Shown here one piece after another: positions 47,202 through 55,273 of a DNA stretch of 64,000 nt. The translations under genes and the position numbers were made by a program. The DNA is taken from assembly GCF_012985205.1 (NCBI RefSeq), contig NZ_JABEKS010000001.1:868001-932000 (forward strand). Reading direction: 5' to 3'. Position 1 is the first letter of the stretch. Every line of letters begins with the position of its first letter. Under the pieces are notes generated by a model. That model was not told the origin of the DNA, searched no databases, and saw nothing but the letters and a program-made list of their open reading frames with translations. This DNA is from Planctomonas sp. JC2975 (lineage in GTDB: Bacteria; Actinomycetota; Actinomycetes; Actinomycetales; Microbacteriaceae).

Positions 47202-47588
47202 ATGAGTTTCTGGGACAACTTCTGGAACGTGATCTGGGTCATTTTCTGGAGCTTCGCGTTCGTCGCGTACCTGTTCGCGCTGTTCGCGATCGTCGCCGAC
47301 CTGTTCCGCGATCACAAGCTGAACGGCTGGTGGAAGGCGGTGTGGATCATCTTCCTGATCTTCGTGCCCTTCCTCACCGCGCTGGTCTACCTGATCGCCC
47401 GCGGCAAGAGCATGGCGGAACGCAGCGCGAGAGAACAGAAGCAGGTGCAGCAGGCGACCGATCAGTACATCAAGCAGGTGGCAGGCGCATCGCCTGCCGA
47501 TGAGATCGCCAAGGCGAAAGCGCTCCTCGACGCCGGCACGATCACGCAGGACGAGTACGACTCGCTCAAGGCGAAGATCCTCGCCTGA
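47202..47588 (+). CDS. Membrane protein with PLDc_N-like helices and SHOCT domain, copy 1
   Basis: 128 residues. Two membrane helices contain HKLNGWWKAVWIIFLIFVPF, typical of PLDc_N-type segments. The C-terminal SHOCT domain reads ADEIAKAKALLDAGTITQDE. SHOCT domains mediate oligomerisation or binding of partners. ATG 47202 follows GAGGGGAGG. It is paired with a paralogue 17 bases downstream. Confidence 0.8.
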   Translation: MSFWDNFWNVIWVIFWSFAFVAYLFALFAIVADLFRDHKLNGWWKAVWIIFLIFVPFLTALVYLIARGKSMAERSAREQKQVQQATDQYIKQVAGASPADEIAKAKALLDAGTITQDEYDSLKAKILA

Positions 47589-47605
47589 CCGACGGGAGTA
47601 CTGAC

Positions 47606-47983
47606 ATGTCATTCGCGAATCTCATCTGGATGTTCGTCGAGATCCTCCTCTTCACCGCCTACCTGGTGGCCGTCTTCTACATCATTTTCGATCTCTTCGC
47701 CGACGAGACACTCAACGGCTGGTGGAAGGCCGTGTGGATCATCTTCCTGCTCTTCGTGCCCTTGATCACGGCGCTCGTCTACGTCATCGCCCGCGGGCGG
47801 GGCATGGCCGAGCGGTCGCAGCGACGGCACGGGGTGGTACCTGAGGACGATTCGTACAAGCCGCGGGCGTCAAGCAACCCGGCCAGTGACATCGCCAAGG
47901 CGAAGGATCTGCTCGACCAGGGCGCCATCTCGCAGGGCGAGTTCGACGCTATCAAGAACAAGGCGCTGACCGGCCGCTACTGA
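47606..47983 (+). CDS. Membrane protein with PLDc_N-like helices and SHOCT domain, copy 2
   Basis: A 125-residue paralogue of the upstream protein, sharing LNGWWKAVWIIFL and the SHOCT end SDIAKAKDLLDQGAISQGE. The gap of 17 bases holds a GGGAGT site, so the pair is one operon. A strong hairpin follows. Its role is unknown; the pair may form a hetero-oligomer in the membrane and may be controlled by the LAL regulator. Confidence 0.8.
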   Translation: MSFANLIWMFVEILLFTAYLVAVFYIIFDLFADETLNGWWKAVWIIFLLFVPLITALVYVIARGRGMAERSQRRHGVVPEDDSYKPRASSNPASDIAKAKDLLDQGAISQGEFDAIKNKALTGRY

Positions 47984-48036
47984 CCGGAACATGGCGACCG
48001 TCGCCACTGACCGGCCAGGGCGACATGGGCGCGGAT

Positions 48037-48066
48037 GAAGGGCGGAGCCTTCGGGCTTCGCCCTTC
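48037..48066 (+). terminator. Terminator of the SHOCT operon
   Basis: GAAGGGCG-G-AGCC pairs with GGCT-T-CGCCCTTC around a TTCG tetraloop (48037-48066). The stem is 13 pairs with one internal mismatch. It lies 54 bases after the second SHOCT gene. Confidence 0.8.
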
Positions 48067-48112
48067 GTCGTGTCCCGCGGCTGCCGAGGCCGCCATCCCG
48101 CGTTCAGCCTGC

Positions 48113-48141
48113 TATAAAGAGAAAGTTAGACGCAGCTAACT
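48113..48141 (+). promoter_or_regulatory. mntH promoter with metalloregulator-like palindrome
   Basis: TATAAA (48113-48118) is the best -10 box. The perfect inverted repeat AGTTAG-N6-CTAACT (48124-48141) covers the expected transcript start. Its form is like the TTAGG/CCTAA-type sites of the DtxR/MntR family. A manganese-sensing repressor bound here would block mntH transcription. The regulator is not in this window. Confidence 0.65.
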
Positions 48142-48185
48142 CTCGATGATTCGCGCGCCGCGAACCATCACGGCGGCAGGACGGC

Positions 48186-49460
48186 ATGACTCGGGATTCC
48201 GCGACGGATCAGGGCGCGAGCACGGAAACGCTCGCGAGCCCGGCGGCGCCGGAGCGACGGCTGCTCTGGCTGATCGGGCCGGCCTTCGTCGCCGCCATCG
48301 CCTACGTCGACCCAGGCAACGTCGCCGCGAACCTCACGGCCGGAGCGCAGTTCCAGTACCTGCTGGTGTGGGTGCTCGTGGCCGCCAACGCCATGGCCGT
48401 TGTCGTGCAGTACCTCTCAGCCAAGCTGGGACTGGTCACGGGTCGCAGTCTCCCCGAGCTGCTCGGCGATCGGATGCCGCGAACGGGTCGGCTGCTCTAC
48501 TGGGCCCAGGCGGAGATCATCGCGGCGGCCACCGATATGGCAGAGGTGATCGGCGGGGCCATCGCACTGCAGATCCTCTTCGGCGTGCCGCTCCTCGCGG
48601 GCGGTGCCATCGTCGGAGTGGTCTCGATGGCGCTGCTGGCGGTGCAGTCCCGCCGTGGGCAGCGCACCTTCGAATTCGTCATGATGGGGCTGCTCGCCGT
48701 GATCACGATCGGGTTCGTCGCCGCGCTCACCGTGAGTCCCGTTGACTGGGGTGCCGCGGTCGCCGGCATCGTCCCGCGGTTCGAGGGATCCCGCTCCGTA
48801 CTGCTCGCGGCCAGCATGCTCGGGGCAACGGTCATGCCGCACGCCGTCTACCTGCACTCTGCGCTCGCGCTCGACCGGCACGGAGCATCCGAGGATCCGG
48901 CGCGGGTGCGCCATCTGCTGCGCGCGAACCGGTGGGATGTCATCTTCGCGCTGATCGTCGCCGGATCGGTGAACATCGCCATGCTGCTTCTGGCGGCCGC
49001 GAGCCTCTCAGGTGCCGACGGAACCGACACGATCGAGGGCGCGCACCAGGCCATCACCCAGGCGCTGGGTCCCGCGATCGGCGTCGTCTTCGGGATCGGG
49101 CTGCTCGCGTCGGGCCTCGCCTCCACTTCCGTCGGCTGTTACGCCGGAGCGTCCGTGATGTCCGGGCTGCTGCACGTGCGAGTCCCCCTTCTGGCGCGGC
49201 GCGCCGTGACGCTCGCTCCAGCCCTCATCGTGCTGGGGATCGGACTGGACCCGACCTGGGCGCTCGTGATCAGTCAAGTGGTACTCAGCGTCGGCATCCC
49301 GTTCGCCGTCATACCGCTCGTCTGGTTCACGTCACGACGCTCCACGATGGGTGTCTTCGCGAACCGCGCGCCGCTCAGAATCGCCGGAATCGTGACGGTG
49401 GCGGCCATCGTCGCACTGAACGGCGCGCTGATCGTGCTGACGGCATCCGGGCGCGCTTAG
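48186..49460 (+). CDS. mntH: NRAMP family Mn(II)/Fe(II) transporter
   Basis: A 424-residue proton-coupled divalent metal importer. Helix 1 carries DPGNVAANLTAGAQ (metal ligands Asp and Asn) and helix 6 carries ATVMPHAVYLHSAL (Met-Pro-His). There are 11 hydrophobic segments. ATG 48186 is preceded by an AGGA site. The upstream palindrome suggests repression when manganese is plentiful. Confidence 0.92.
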   Translation: MTRDSATDQGASTETLASPAAPERRLLWLIGPAFVAAIAYVDPGNVAANLTAGAQFQYLLVWVLVAANAMAVVVQYLSAKLGLVTGRSLPELLGDRMPRTGRLLYWAQAEIIAAATDMAEVIGGAIALQILFGVPLLAGGAIVGVVSMALLAVQSRRGQRTFEFVMMGLLAVITIGFVAALTVSPVDWGAAVAGIVPRFEGSRSVLLAASMLGATVMPHAVYLHSALALDRHGASEDPARVRHLLRANRWDVIFALIVAGSVNIAMLLLAAASLSGADGTDTIEGAHQAITQALGPAIGVVFGIGLLASGLASTSVGCYAGASVMSGLLHVRVPLLARRAVTLAPALIVLGIGLDPTWALVISQVVLSVGIPFAVIPLVWFTSRRSTMGVFANRAPLRIAGIVTVAAIVALNGALIVLTASGRA

Positions 49461-49475
49461 TCGTACTATCGGCGG

Positions 49476-49862
49476 GTGCCCTCTGTGCGACGAAGCCTGA
49501 CGGATGCCCAGCGACGTGAATTCCACGACGCGCTCGACGCGCGTCGACGTGAGGTGCTGGCCAGGCAAGGTCGCTTGGACGAATCGCTGAGCGATGCACG
49601 AGAGGCCCGCTCGGGCGGACAAGCGGACGACGAGCACGACCCGGAAGGCCCGACCATGGCCGCCACGTGGTCGCAGCTGACCGGTCTGCACGACGAACTC
49701 GACGTCGAACTCACCGAGGTCGACCACGCGCTGGCCCGCATCGAGGCAGGAACGTACGGAGTGTGCCAGAACTGCGGCAAGCCCATCGGTGTGGCCCGGC
49801 TGCGTGCACGACCGTACGCGGAGCTCTGCATCGACTGTGCGAAGGCGCTCGAGGCGCACTGA
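49476..49862 (+). CDS. DksA/TraR family C4 zinc-finger protein
   Basis: 128 residues. An N-terminal coiled-coil (about 8-80) precedes a four-cysteine zinc finger, CQNCGKPIGVARLRARPY then CIDCAKALEAH (about 97-124). Proteins of this type bind the RNA polymerase secondary channel or act as small regulators. GTG 49476 stands 6 bases after TACTAT (49464-49469), so it is probably leaderless and independent of mntH, only 15 bases upstream. Confidence 0.85.
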   Translation: MPSVRRSLTDAQRREFHDALDARRREVLARQGRLDESLSDAREARSGGQADDEHDPEGPTMAATWSQLTGLHDELDVELTEVDHALARIEAGTYGVCQNCGKPIGVARLRARPYAELCIDCAKALEAH

Positions 49863-49925
49863 GCCGGATGCGGCGAGCCGGCGCCCGGGTCCCGCACCGA
49901 GCGGAGCGTTCGCACTGAGCAGGTG

Positions 49926-49942
49926 CGCGGCACCGTGCCGCG
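49926..49942. terminator. Convergent hairpin between DksA-like and oxidoreductase genes
   Basis: CGCGGCAC-C-GTGCCGCG is a near-perfect palindrome placed between two convergent stop codons (49862 and 49956). Confidence 0.5.
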
Positions 49943-49955
49943 GCGCCGAGCCGCG

Positions 49956-51398
49956 TCACCGGCCGATCGTGAGGTCCGGCTCCTTCGTGATGCCGAACTC
50001 GTGCTGCAGCGCGCGCAGCGCGGCGTTCCACCCCGCGAGACCGTGCACCCCCGGTCCCGGCACGGTCGACGCCGAGCAGAGGTAGGTACCGCGCAGAGGC
50101 GTCTGCCAGGGATGCGGTCCGAACGTCGGCCGTGCTATCAGCTGTCCGAACGTGACCGCCCCCGATGCGATGTCTCCGGCCACGTCGTTCGGATTCCGTC
50201 GGTCGAGCTCGCGTGCGCTCTGTCCATTGCTCGCCACGATGGTGTCGCGGAATCCGGGAGCGAAGTGCTCGATCCGCTCGACGATCGCGTCCCGCGGATC
50301 CACGGCGGATCCGGCAGGCACGTGGGTGTACGCCCAGAGCACGTGACGACCGGGGGCGCGGTCCGGATCCAGCAGCGTCGGCTGGGCGGTCAGAACATAC
50401 GGATCGTGCGCCCGGCTGCCTGCCGCCACAGCCGCCTCCGCACGCACCAGGGTGCGGCGCGGACCGCCGACGTGCACCGTCACCGCCCTGCGCAGCTCCT
50501 CGTTGGTCCACGGGACCGGCTCGGAGAGCACGAAGTCCGCCTTCGCGGCCGCGTTGCCGTAACGGAACCGGCGATAAGGCCCGGATGCCGTCACCCGATC
50601 GCCTGCGAGCTGCAGGAAGGCACGAGGGGTGACGTCCAAGATGGTCACCCGTGCGGGCGGCAGTTCGTCGAGACTTCGCACCCAGGTGCCGGTCTCGATG
50701 CGTCCGCCGTGCGCGACGAGGTCGTCGGCCATGGCCTTCGTGATCGCTCCGCTGCCGCCGCGTGGAATCGGCCAGCCTCCCGTGTGAGCGAACGCCGCAA
50801 GGGCGAGCCCGGCCGCTGCAGTGCCGAGTGCGGGCATCCGCTGGATCGTGTGCGCGAACACGCCGGTGAGCAACGCGGGAGCTGCCACATCGTCGAAGAC
50901 GCCGTCCCACAGGCGCGTGCCGTGCCGGAGCGCACTCAGTCCGAAGCGGGCCAGCGTCAGCGGATGCCGCGGCATCCGCAAAAGGGACCTCCCGATGGTC
51001 TCCCCCAGCGCCATCCCGCCGTCCCGGACCAGCGGCGCGAACAACCTCCGCCAGGCGAGTCCGTCCGAGCCGAGCTCGACCGCCGTGCGCTCCAGGTCTC
51101 GGTAAGCGATCGCGGCGCGACCGCCGTCCAGCGGATGCCCGTAGGAGATCTCGGGAACCAGCAACTCGATGCGGCGCTCCAGCTCGAACCGGCGGAAGAA
51201 CTCGCTGGCCAACGCCATCGGATGCACGGCGGAGCAGACATCGTGCACGACCCCGGGGAGGGTGAGGTCCGCTGACGAGCTGCCGCCGCCGATGTGGTCG
51301 GCGCCCTCGAGCACCGTGACCTCGAGGCCGGCCCTGGCGAGTGTGACGGCGGCCGCGAGCCCGTTCGGACCGGATCCGACCACGACTGCGTCCTGCAC
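49956..51398 (-). CDS. FAD-dependent oxidoreductase, phytoene-desaturase-like
   Basis: 480 residues. The N-terminal dinucleotide fold is VVVGSGPNGLAAAVTLARAG with the second-strand acid at VLEGADHIGG. The C-terminal FAD contact region is YLCSASTVPGPGVHGLAGWN. It belongs to the NAD(P)/FAD desaturase-isomerase group that includes carotenoid enzymes, but no carotenoid genes are adjacent, so the substrate is open. GTG 51398 follows GGGGAGG by 6 bases. Confidence 0.82.
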   Translation of the reverse strand: MQDAVVVGSGPNGLAAAVTLARAGLEVTVLEGADHIGGGSSSADLTLPGVVHDVCSAVHPMALASEFFRRFELERRIELLVPEISYGHPLDGGRAAIAYRDLERTAVELGSDGLAWRRLFAPLVRDGGMALGETIGRSLLRMPRHPLTLARFGLSALRHGTRLWDGVFDDVAAPALLTGVFAHTIQRMPALGTAAAGLALAAFAHTGGWPIPRGGSGAITKAMADDLVAHGGRIETGTWVRSLDELPPARVTILDVTPRAFLQLAGDRVTASGPYRRFRYGNAAAKADFVLSEPVPWTNEELRRAVTVHVGGPRRTLVRAEAAVAAGSRAHDPYVLTAQPTLLDPDRAPGRHVLWAYTHVPAGSAVDPRDAIVERIEHFAPGFRDTIVASNGQSARELDRRNPNDVAGDIASGAVTFGQLIARPTFGPHPWQTPLRGTYLCSASTVPGPGVHGLAGWNAALRALQHEFGITKEPDLTIGR

Positions 51399-51500
51399 CG
51401 TACACCTCCCCTGGGTATCTGTACTGCGTCCAACGCGCGTCCGGCGATTGGCCGCGGGATGTCGACTTCCGTTCTAGTCGAACACGCGGCGTGCAGAAAC

Positions 51501-51532
51501 GATGAGGGCCGCCCCGAAGGACGGCCTTCATC
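51501..51532 (-). terminator. Terminator after the DUF7144 gene
   Basis: GATGAGGGCCG (51501-51511) pairs with CGGCCTTCATC (51522-51532) with a single G-T pair. It lies 31 bases past the stop of the DUF7144 gene on the minus strand. Confidence 0.65.
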
Positions 51533-51563
51533 GCGTCCACGTCGGACTCGACAGTGTGCTGGT

Positions 51564-51971
51564 TTAGTTGGTGTCCATCTCGCGACCGTGCACGGTCAGG
51601 GCGAAGATCACGACGACGTCCAGACCCAGGACAGCCAAGGACAGCCACGGCTGCACGTCCATCAGTGTGATCTGCCCGACCGCGTTGATCGCCACCAGCA
51701 CGATCGCGGTGATCCGCGCCCACTTGGCACCGGTGAGCAGCATGATGCCCACCAACACCAACAGCACACCAATGATCAGGTGCCACCACCCCCACCCGGC
51801 GACATCCACCGCGAAGATCCCCACCTTCCCAACGAAATACGCCGTATTCGGGCCGATGATCGCCTGCAAACCATGGAAGACATCAATCGCGCCGCCCACG
51901 ATGAGCACAACAGCCGCGAACGTCCGCCAGCCCGCCCAACCCGATTTCCTTGTTGCCGTGTTCTCAGACAT
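51564..51971 (-). CDS. DUF7144-like four-helix membrane protein
   Basis: 135 residues with four hydrophobic helices: GGAIDVFHGLQAIIGP after the first, then GWGWWHLIIGVLLVLVGIML and LGLDVVVIFALTVHG. The pattern matches small DUF7144-type membrane proteins of actinobacteria; function is unknown. ATG 51971 was chosen because the helix plan is complete from there. Codon use is slightly less GC-rich than its neighbours, a possible sign of transfer. Confidence 0.7.
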   Translation of the reverse strand: MSENTATRKSGWAGWRTFAAVVLIVGGAIDVFHGLQAIIGPNTAYFVGKVGIFAVDVAGWGWWHLIIGVLLVLVGIMLLTGAKWARITAIVLVAINAVGQITLMDVQPWLSLAVLGLDVVVIFALTVHGREMDTN

Positions 51972-52379
51972 AAAAGGAACCCCTTCACTCAACGCGGGGC
52001 CGCAAGCAGGCTCCCCCGGACGCGCTCCGCTTCGAGGGTGCATCCCCAACAGCACCCTTCGAGCCACACACTAGCCACATGAAAGGTTCCTGAACACACC
52101 ATCACAGCCAGTCGCCCCACAACCAGCCCCCTGCGGCGCAGACTCGCTGCCCGCAACCTCGTCGAGTCGACCGGTCTCGACATCGATGTTCTCGCCGACC
52201 TGCTCTGTGGCCCTCGCACCATTCGTGTCGGGAAGAGGTACGACTCGCGATCGATGGCTCCACCCGTCATCGCCATCACCCGAATGCCCGCCGCCGCGCC
52301 ACAAAGTATCCGGGCATCTGATGTCCCAAGGCCCGATCGACGCTATCGGATGGCGACCATCTCTATTAAGATCTTAAGA
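51972..52379. other. Gap upstream of MarR with no recognised gene
   Basis: About 400 bases between two divergent genes. The MarR reading frame stays open upstream through most of it, including LAARNLVESTGLDIDVLADL (from 52143), but I recognise no protein and see no start with a ribosome site. It may be a decayed coding fragment. The right end holds the MarR operator. Confidence 0.4.
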
Positions 52380-52380
52380 G
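52361..52380. promoter_or_regulatory. Candidate MarR operator over the -10 box
   Basis: A perfect palindrome TTAAGATCTTAA (52366-52377) lies inside a longer near-palindrome (52361-52380) that ends at the first base of the GTG start. It contains the -10 box TAAGAT (52367-52372). Binding of MarR here would directly block its own transcription. Confidence 0.6.
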
Positions 52381-52802
52381 TGAATCACATCGCAATGTCA
52401 CTGCATCGCCTGGTGCGGGAACTCGAGCGGGCAGGGGATCGCATCCTTCGCGACGAAGTCGGGCTCTCCTACTCGCGCACGCTGGTGCTGCTGGCCATCG
52501 ACATCGAAGGGGCGATGAGTCAGCAGACCCTCGCGACCTGGCTCGGTTCGACCGCCCCAGCAGTCACGGGCTTGCTGCGTGAGCTCACGGCTGACGACCT
52601 GGTGAGCGTTCAGCAAGACGAGCGCAATCGACGTCGAAACACGATCACTCTGACTGCGGAGGGAGAACGAGTGATTCGAAGAGCCCGAGCGCGCCTCGAC
52701 CAGCGTTTCCAGGAGTTGTTGCGCCTCGCCGATGTTGAGGAGGCTCCGCTGCAGGAAGCCCTTACGCGAATTGAGACCACGATGCGGAAGGCGAGCGCCT
52801 GA
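52380..52802 (+). CDS. MarR family transcriptional regulator
   Basis: A 140-residue winged-helix repressor. LSYSRTLVLLAIDIEGAMSQ and TLATWLGSTAPAVTGLLREL form the DNA-binding core, and QDERNRRRNTITLTAEGERV is the wing. The start is uncertain: GTG 52380 lies 7 bases after TAAGAT and would be leaderless; ATG 52350 and ATG 52395 are alternatives. The stop overlaps the hydrolase start (TGATG), so it probably controls that hydrolase. Confidence 0.82.
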   Translation: MNHIAMSLHRLVRELERAGDRILRDEVGLSYSRTLVLLAIDIEGAMSQQTLATWLGSTAPAVTGLLRELTADDLVSVQQDERNRRRNTITLTAEGERVIRRARARLDQRFQELLRLADVEEAPLQEALTRIETTMRKASA

Positions 52803-53866
52803 TGGTCAACCCGATGATTGCGATGGCCAGGCGGCGGCTGGAACGCGCTCGCAACAGGCGCCTGCTGGAGATCGCCGGGCCGGGGACGATCCGCGAGGAG
52901 CGGTTCATGCCATTGGGCAGCATTCCGCAGTGGGTGACAATCCGTGGACATGATGTCGCCAACCCGCTTCTGCTCATCCTCCAAGGTGGTCCCGGCTCGT
53001 CCTACACGCCCTTCAATCCCTGGTTGGGGTCCTGGGAACGAGAGTTCACGGTCGTGCAATGGGATCAACGCGGCGCCGGGAAGACATTTCTGCGAACACG
53101 AACGGCGCCCGCACTTTCGCTGGAGCGACTGGTGGCCGACGGGATCGAACTCGCGGAGGCCCTTGCGGAGCGGTTCACGGGCCCGATCGTGCTGATGGGC
53201 AGCTCCGTTGGCAGCCTGCTCGGCGCCATCATGGCCAAACGCCGCCCTGAACTGTTCAGCTCCTACCTCGCCGCCAACGTGTTCACGAACGAGTCGGGAG
53301 ACGAAGGGTACGGCCTCGTTATCGAGGCGGCGAAGCGACGTGGGAATCGGCGTGCGGTCAGAGACCTCAGCCGTTTGGGTCCGCACAGTCGACTGTGGTC
53401 GCCAGAGGAATCGCTCGCCTTCAGCAAGACCGCGATCACGTTGAGCGATGGCGTGCCCGACATGGTCTACGACCTCATGCTGCCGGCACTCATGTACAGT
53501 CCCGACTACTCCATGGGCGACATTCGGATACTCGAGAAGGGCATGACGCTCGCATTGCACGAGCTTCAACCCGAGTACAGGGACTACAGCTTCGACACAC
53601 TCGGCTGGGAATACGAAATACCCGTCACCATCGTCCAAGGGGAGGGAGACCTGATCAGTCCCGTCGTGCTGGCCCGGCGCCACTTCGACCGCATAGTTGC
53701 CCCTCAAACGCGATTCGTGACGGTCCCGGGCGCCGGGCACCTCGTCGAATTCGCCGCACGCGACCAGTTTCTGACCGTCCTGAAAGGAACTACGTCGGGA
53801 GACCTGACCGACCTGCCGGGCAACCAGGTCGACGTCCCTCCTCGACAGCCACGTGGCGACCGGTGA
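52802..53866 (+). CDS. Alpha/beta hydrolase, proline iminopeptidase-like
   Basis: 354 residues. The oxyanion region is LILQGGPGSS, then VVQWDQRGAGKT, the hallmark of the proline iminopeptidase subgroup. The nucleophile elbow is MGSSVGSLLG (Ser about 137), and the catalytic His is in VPGAGHLVEF. It could be a peptidase, esterase or lactonase; the coupling to a MarR regulator suggests a detoxifying role for a small aromatic or lactone, but this is inference. Confidence 0.82.
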   Translation: MVNPMIAMARRRLERARNRRLLEIAGPGTIREERFMPLGSIPQWVTIRGHDVANPLLLILQGGPGSSYTPFNPWLGSWEREFTVVQWDQRGAGKTFLRTRTAPALSLERLVADGIELAEALAERFTGPIVLMGSSVGSLLGAIMAKRRPELFSSYLAANVFTNESGDEGYGLVIEAAKRRGNRRAVRDLSRLGPHSRLWSPEESLAFSKTAITLSDGVPDMVYDLMLPALMYSPDYSMGDIRILEKGMTLALHELQPEYRDYSFDTLGWEYEIPVTIVQGEGDLISPVVLARRHFDRIVAPQTRFVTVPGAGHLVEFAARDQFLTVLKGTTSGDLTDLPGNQVDVPPRQPRGDR

Positions 53867-53905
53867 GTGGCGGTCCGGCGCCCGATGACCGGAGCGGCTC
53901 TCGCG

Positions 53906-54175
53906 CTACTTTCGAGCTGCGAGCGCTTGGAGAAGGCCGGGGAAGTTCGCGTTGAGATCGTCCGGGCGCAGCGTGGTCCAGCGGCGGGTTCCGTGGTCTT
54001 CTTGGAAGATCACGCCTGCTGCACGGAGCACTTTGAAGTGGTGACTGAGCGTGGAGGCCGCCACGTCGACGCCGAAAGTCCCGCAGGCGCGACCGTCGGC
54101 CTCCTGGTAGAGAGTGCGGACGATCGCCAGTCGGGTCGGATCTGCGAGCGCGTGGAGCAGTGATCCGACACGCAC
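53906..54175 (-). CDS. Small ArsR family regulator
   Basis: 89 residues, mostly the winged helix: LLHALADPTRLAIVRTLYQE, ASTLSHHFKVLRAAGVIFQ, and wing GTRRWTTLRPDDL. A single Cys (RACGTFG) is present and there is no clear metal site. It is divergent from the SDR gene at 54325 and probably represses it. Confidence 0.8.
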   Translation of the reverse strand: MRVGSLLHALADPTRLAIVRTLYQEADGRACGTFGVDVAASTLSHHFKVLRAAGVIFQEDHGTRRWTTLRPDDLNANFPGLLQALAARK

Positions 54176-54214
54176 TTTCGTGCCTCATCGAGTCGGGCCC
54201 GGTCATGGCGATGG

Positions 54215-54225
54215 TCAAGACTTGA
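54215..54225. promoter_or_regulatory. Candidate ArsR operator before the SDR gene
   Basis: TCAAG-A-CTTGA is a perfect inverted repeat in the 149-base gap between the ArsR and SDR start codons. It is the only clear symmetry seen there. Confidence 0.4.
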
Positions 54226-54324
54226 TCCTCTGCGCGGACACGCCGGGCGTCACAGCACCGCTCCCCTCCCGGTCATACCTGGCGGCGGCTGAGCGCCGCC
54301 GTGCACGACGACAAGGAGCATGAG

Positions 54325-55062
54325 ATGAACGACACCCTCACAGGCAAGGTCGCGCTGGTCACCGGCGCATCATCCGGGATCGGCCGTGCGACCGCGCTCG
54401 CACTCGGTCGAGCGGGGGCAACAGTGATCGCCGGCGCCCGGCGGCGGGATGGTCTTGATGCCCTTGTCTCCGATGGACCGGGCGAGATCATCGCTGTGGA
54501 GCTGGATGTGACGAATCGTGATTCGGTCGCCCGGGCAGTCGCGGTCGCAGTGGATCGCTTCGGCCGCCTCGACGCGCTCGTCAACAACGCGGGGCTCATG
54601 TTGAGCGGGATGATCGATGGCGCCGACATCGACGAGTGGGTACGAATGGTCGAGACGAACCTGCTCGGCTCGATGTACGCGGTGCACGCAGCTCTCCCCT
54701 ACCTCATCGAGTCGCACGGCACAGTTGTTCAGGTGTCGTCCACTGTTGCGCGGAACGCCTCCCCGGGGAACGGCGCCTATTCCGCCACGAAGTTCGGAAT
54801 CGCCGCGTTCTCGGAGTCGCTGCGCCAAGAGGTGGCCGGTCGGGGCGTTCGGGTGGTCCAGGTTGCGCCCGGGTTCGTCGCGACGGAACTCACGACGCAC
54901 ATCACCGACCCGACCATGCGCGCCGCCGCCGGTGAGATCGCGAAGTCGTTCCGCACCCTCGATCCCGAGAACATCGCCGAGGCGGTGGTCTACGCGCTCA
55001 GCCAGCCCGCGCACGTTTCTGTGAACGAGATGCTGATCCGCCCGACGGAGCAGGCCCGCTGA
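54325..55062 (+). CDS. Short-chain dehydrogenase/reductase
   Basis: A 245-residue classical SDR. The cofactor turn is VTGASSGIGRATALALG (residues 13-29), NNAG is at about 91, and the catalytic triad Ser, Tyr and Lys is in VSSTVARNASPGNGAYSATK. The cofactor is probably NADP(H) (GARRRD after strand 2). The substrate is unknown. ATG 54325 follows AAGGAG. Confidence 0.88.
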   Translation: MNDTLTGKVALVTGASSGIGRATALALGRAGATVIAGARRRDGLDALVSDGPGEIIAVELDVTNRDSVARAVAVAVDRFGRLDALVNNAGLMLSGMIDGADIDEWVRMVETNLLGSMYAVHAALPYLIESHGTVVQVSSTVARNASPGNGAYSATKFGIAAFSESLRQEVAGRGVRVVQVAPGFVATELTTHITDPTMRAAAGEIAKSFRTLDPENIAEAVVYALSQPAHVSVNEMLIRPTEQAR

Positions 55063-55273
55063 GCCGACAGTCCTCGAGCTCCTCGACCTCTCCTACCCCA
55101 GTCCCCCGTGCTCGCCATTCAGTGGGGACACGGTGACCCCTGCGTCGGAGAACCCGCTGCCGGTCTGCGGTCGGACCACTGTCCGAGGGCTGCGGTCGGT
55201 CGCGCGCTTGCGGCCGGCTTGCGGACGCGCCGGTTCCGTACCACGGCCGGGTCCGGGCTCCGGAGGTGGCCGC

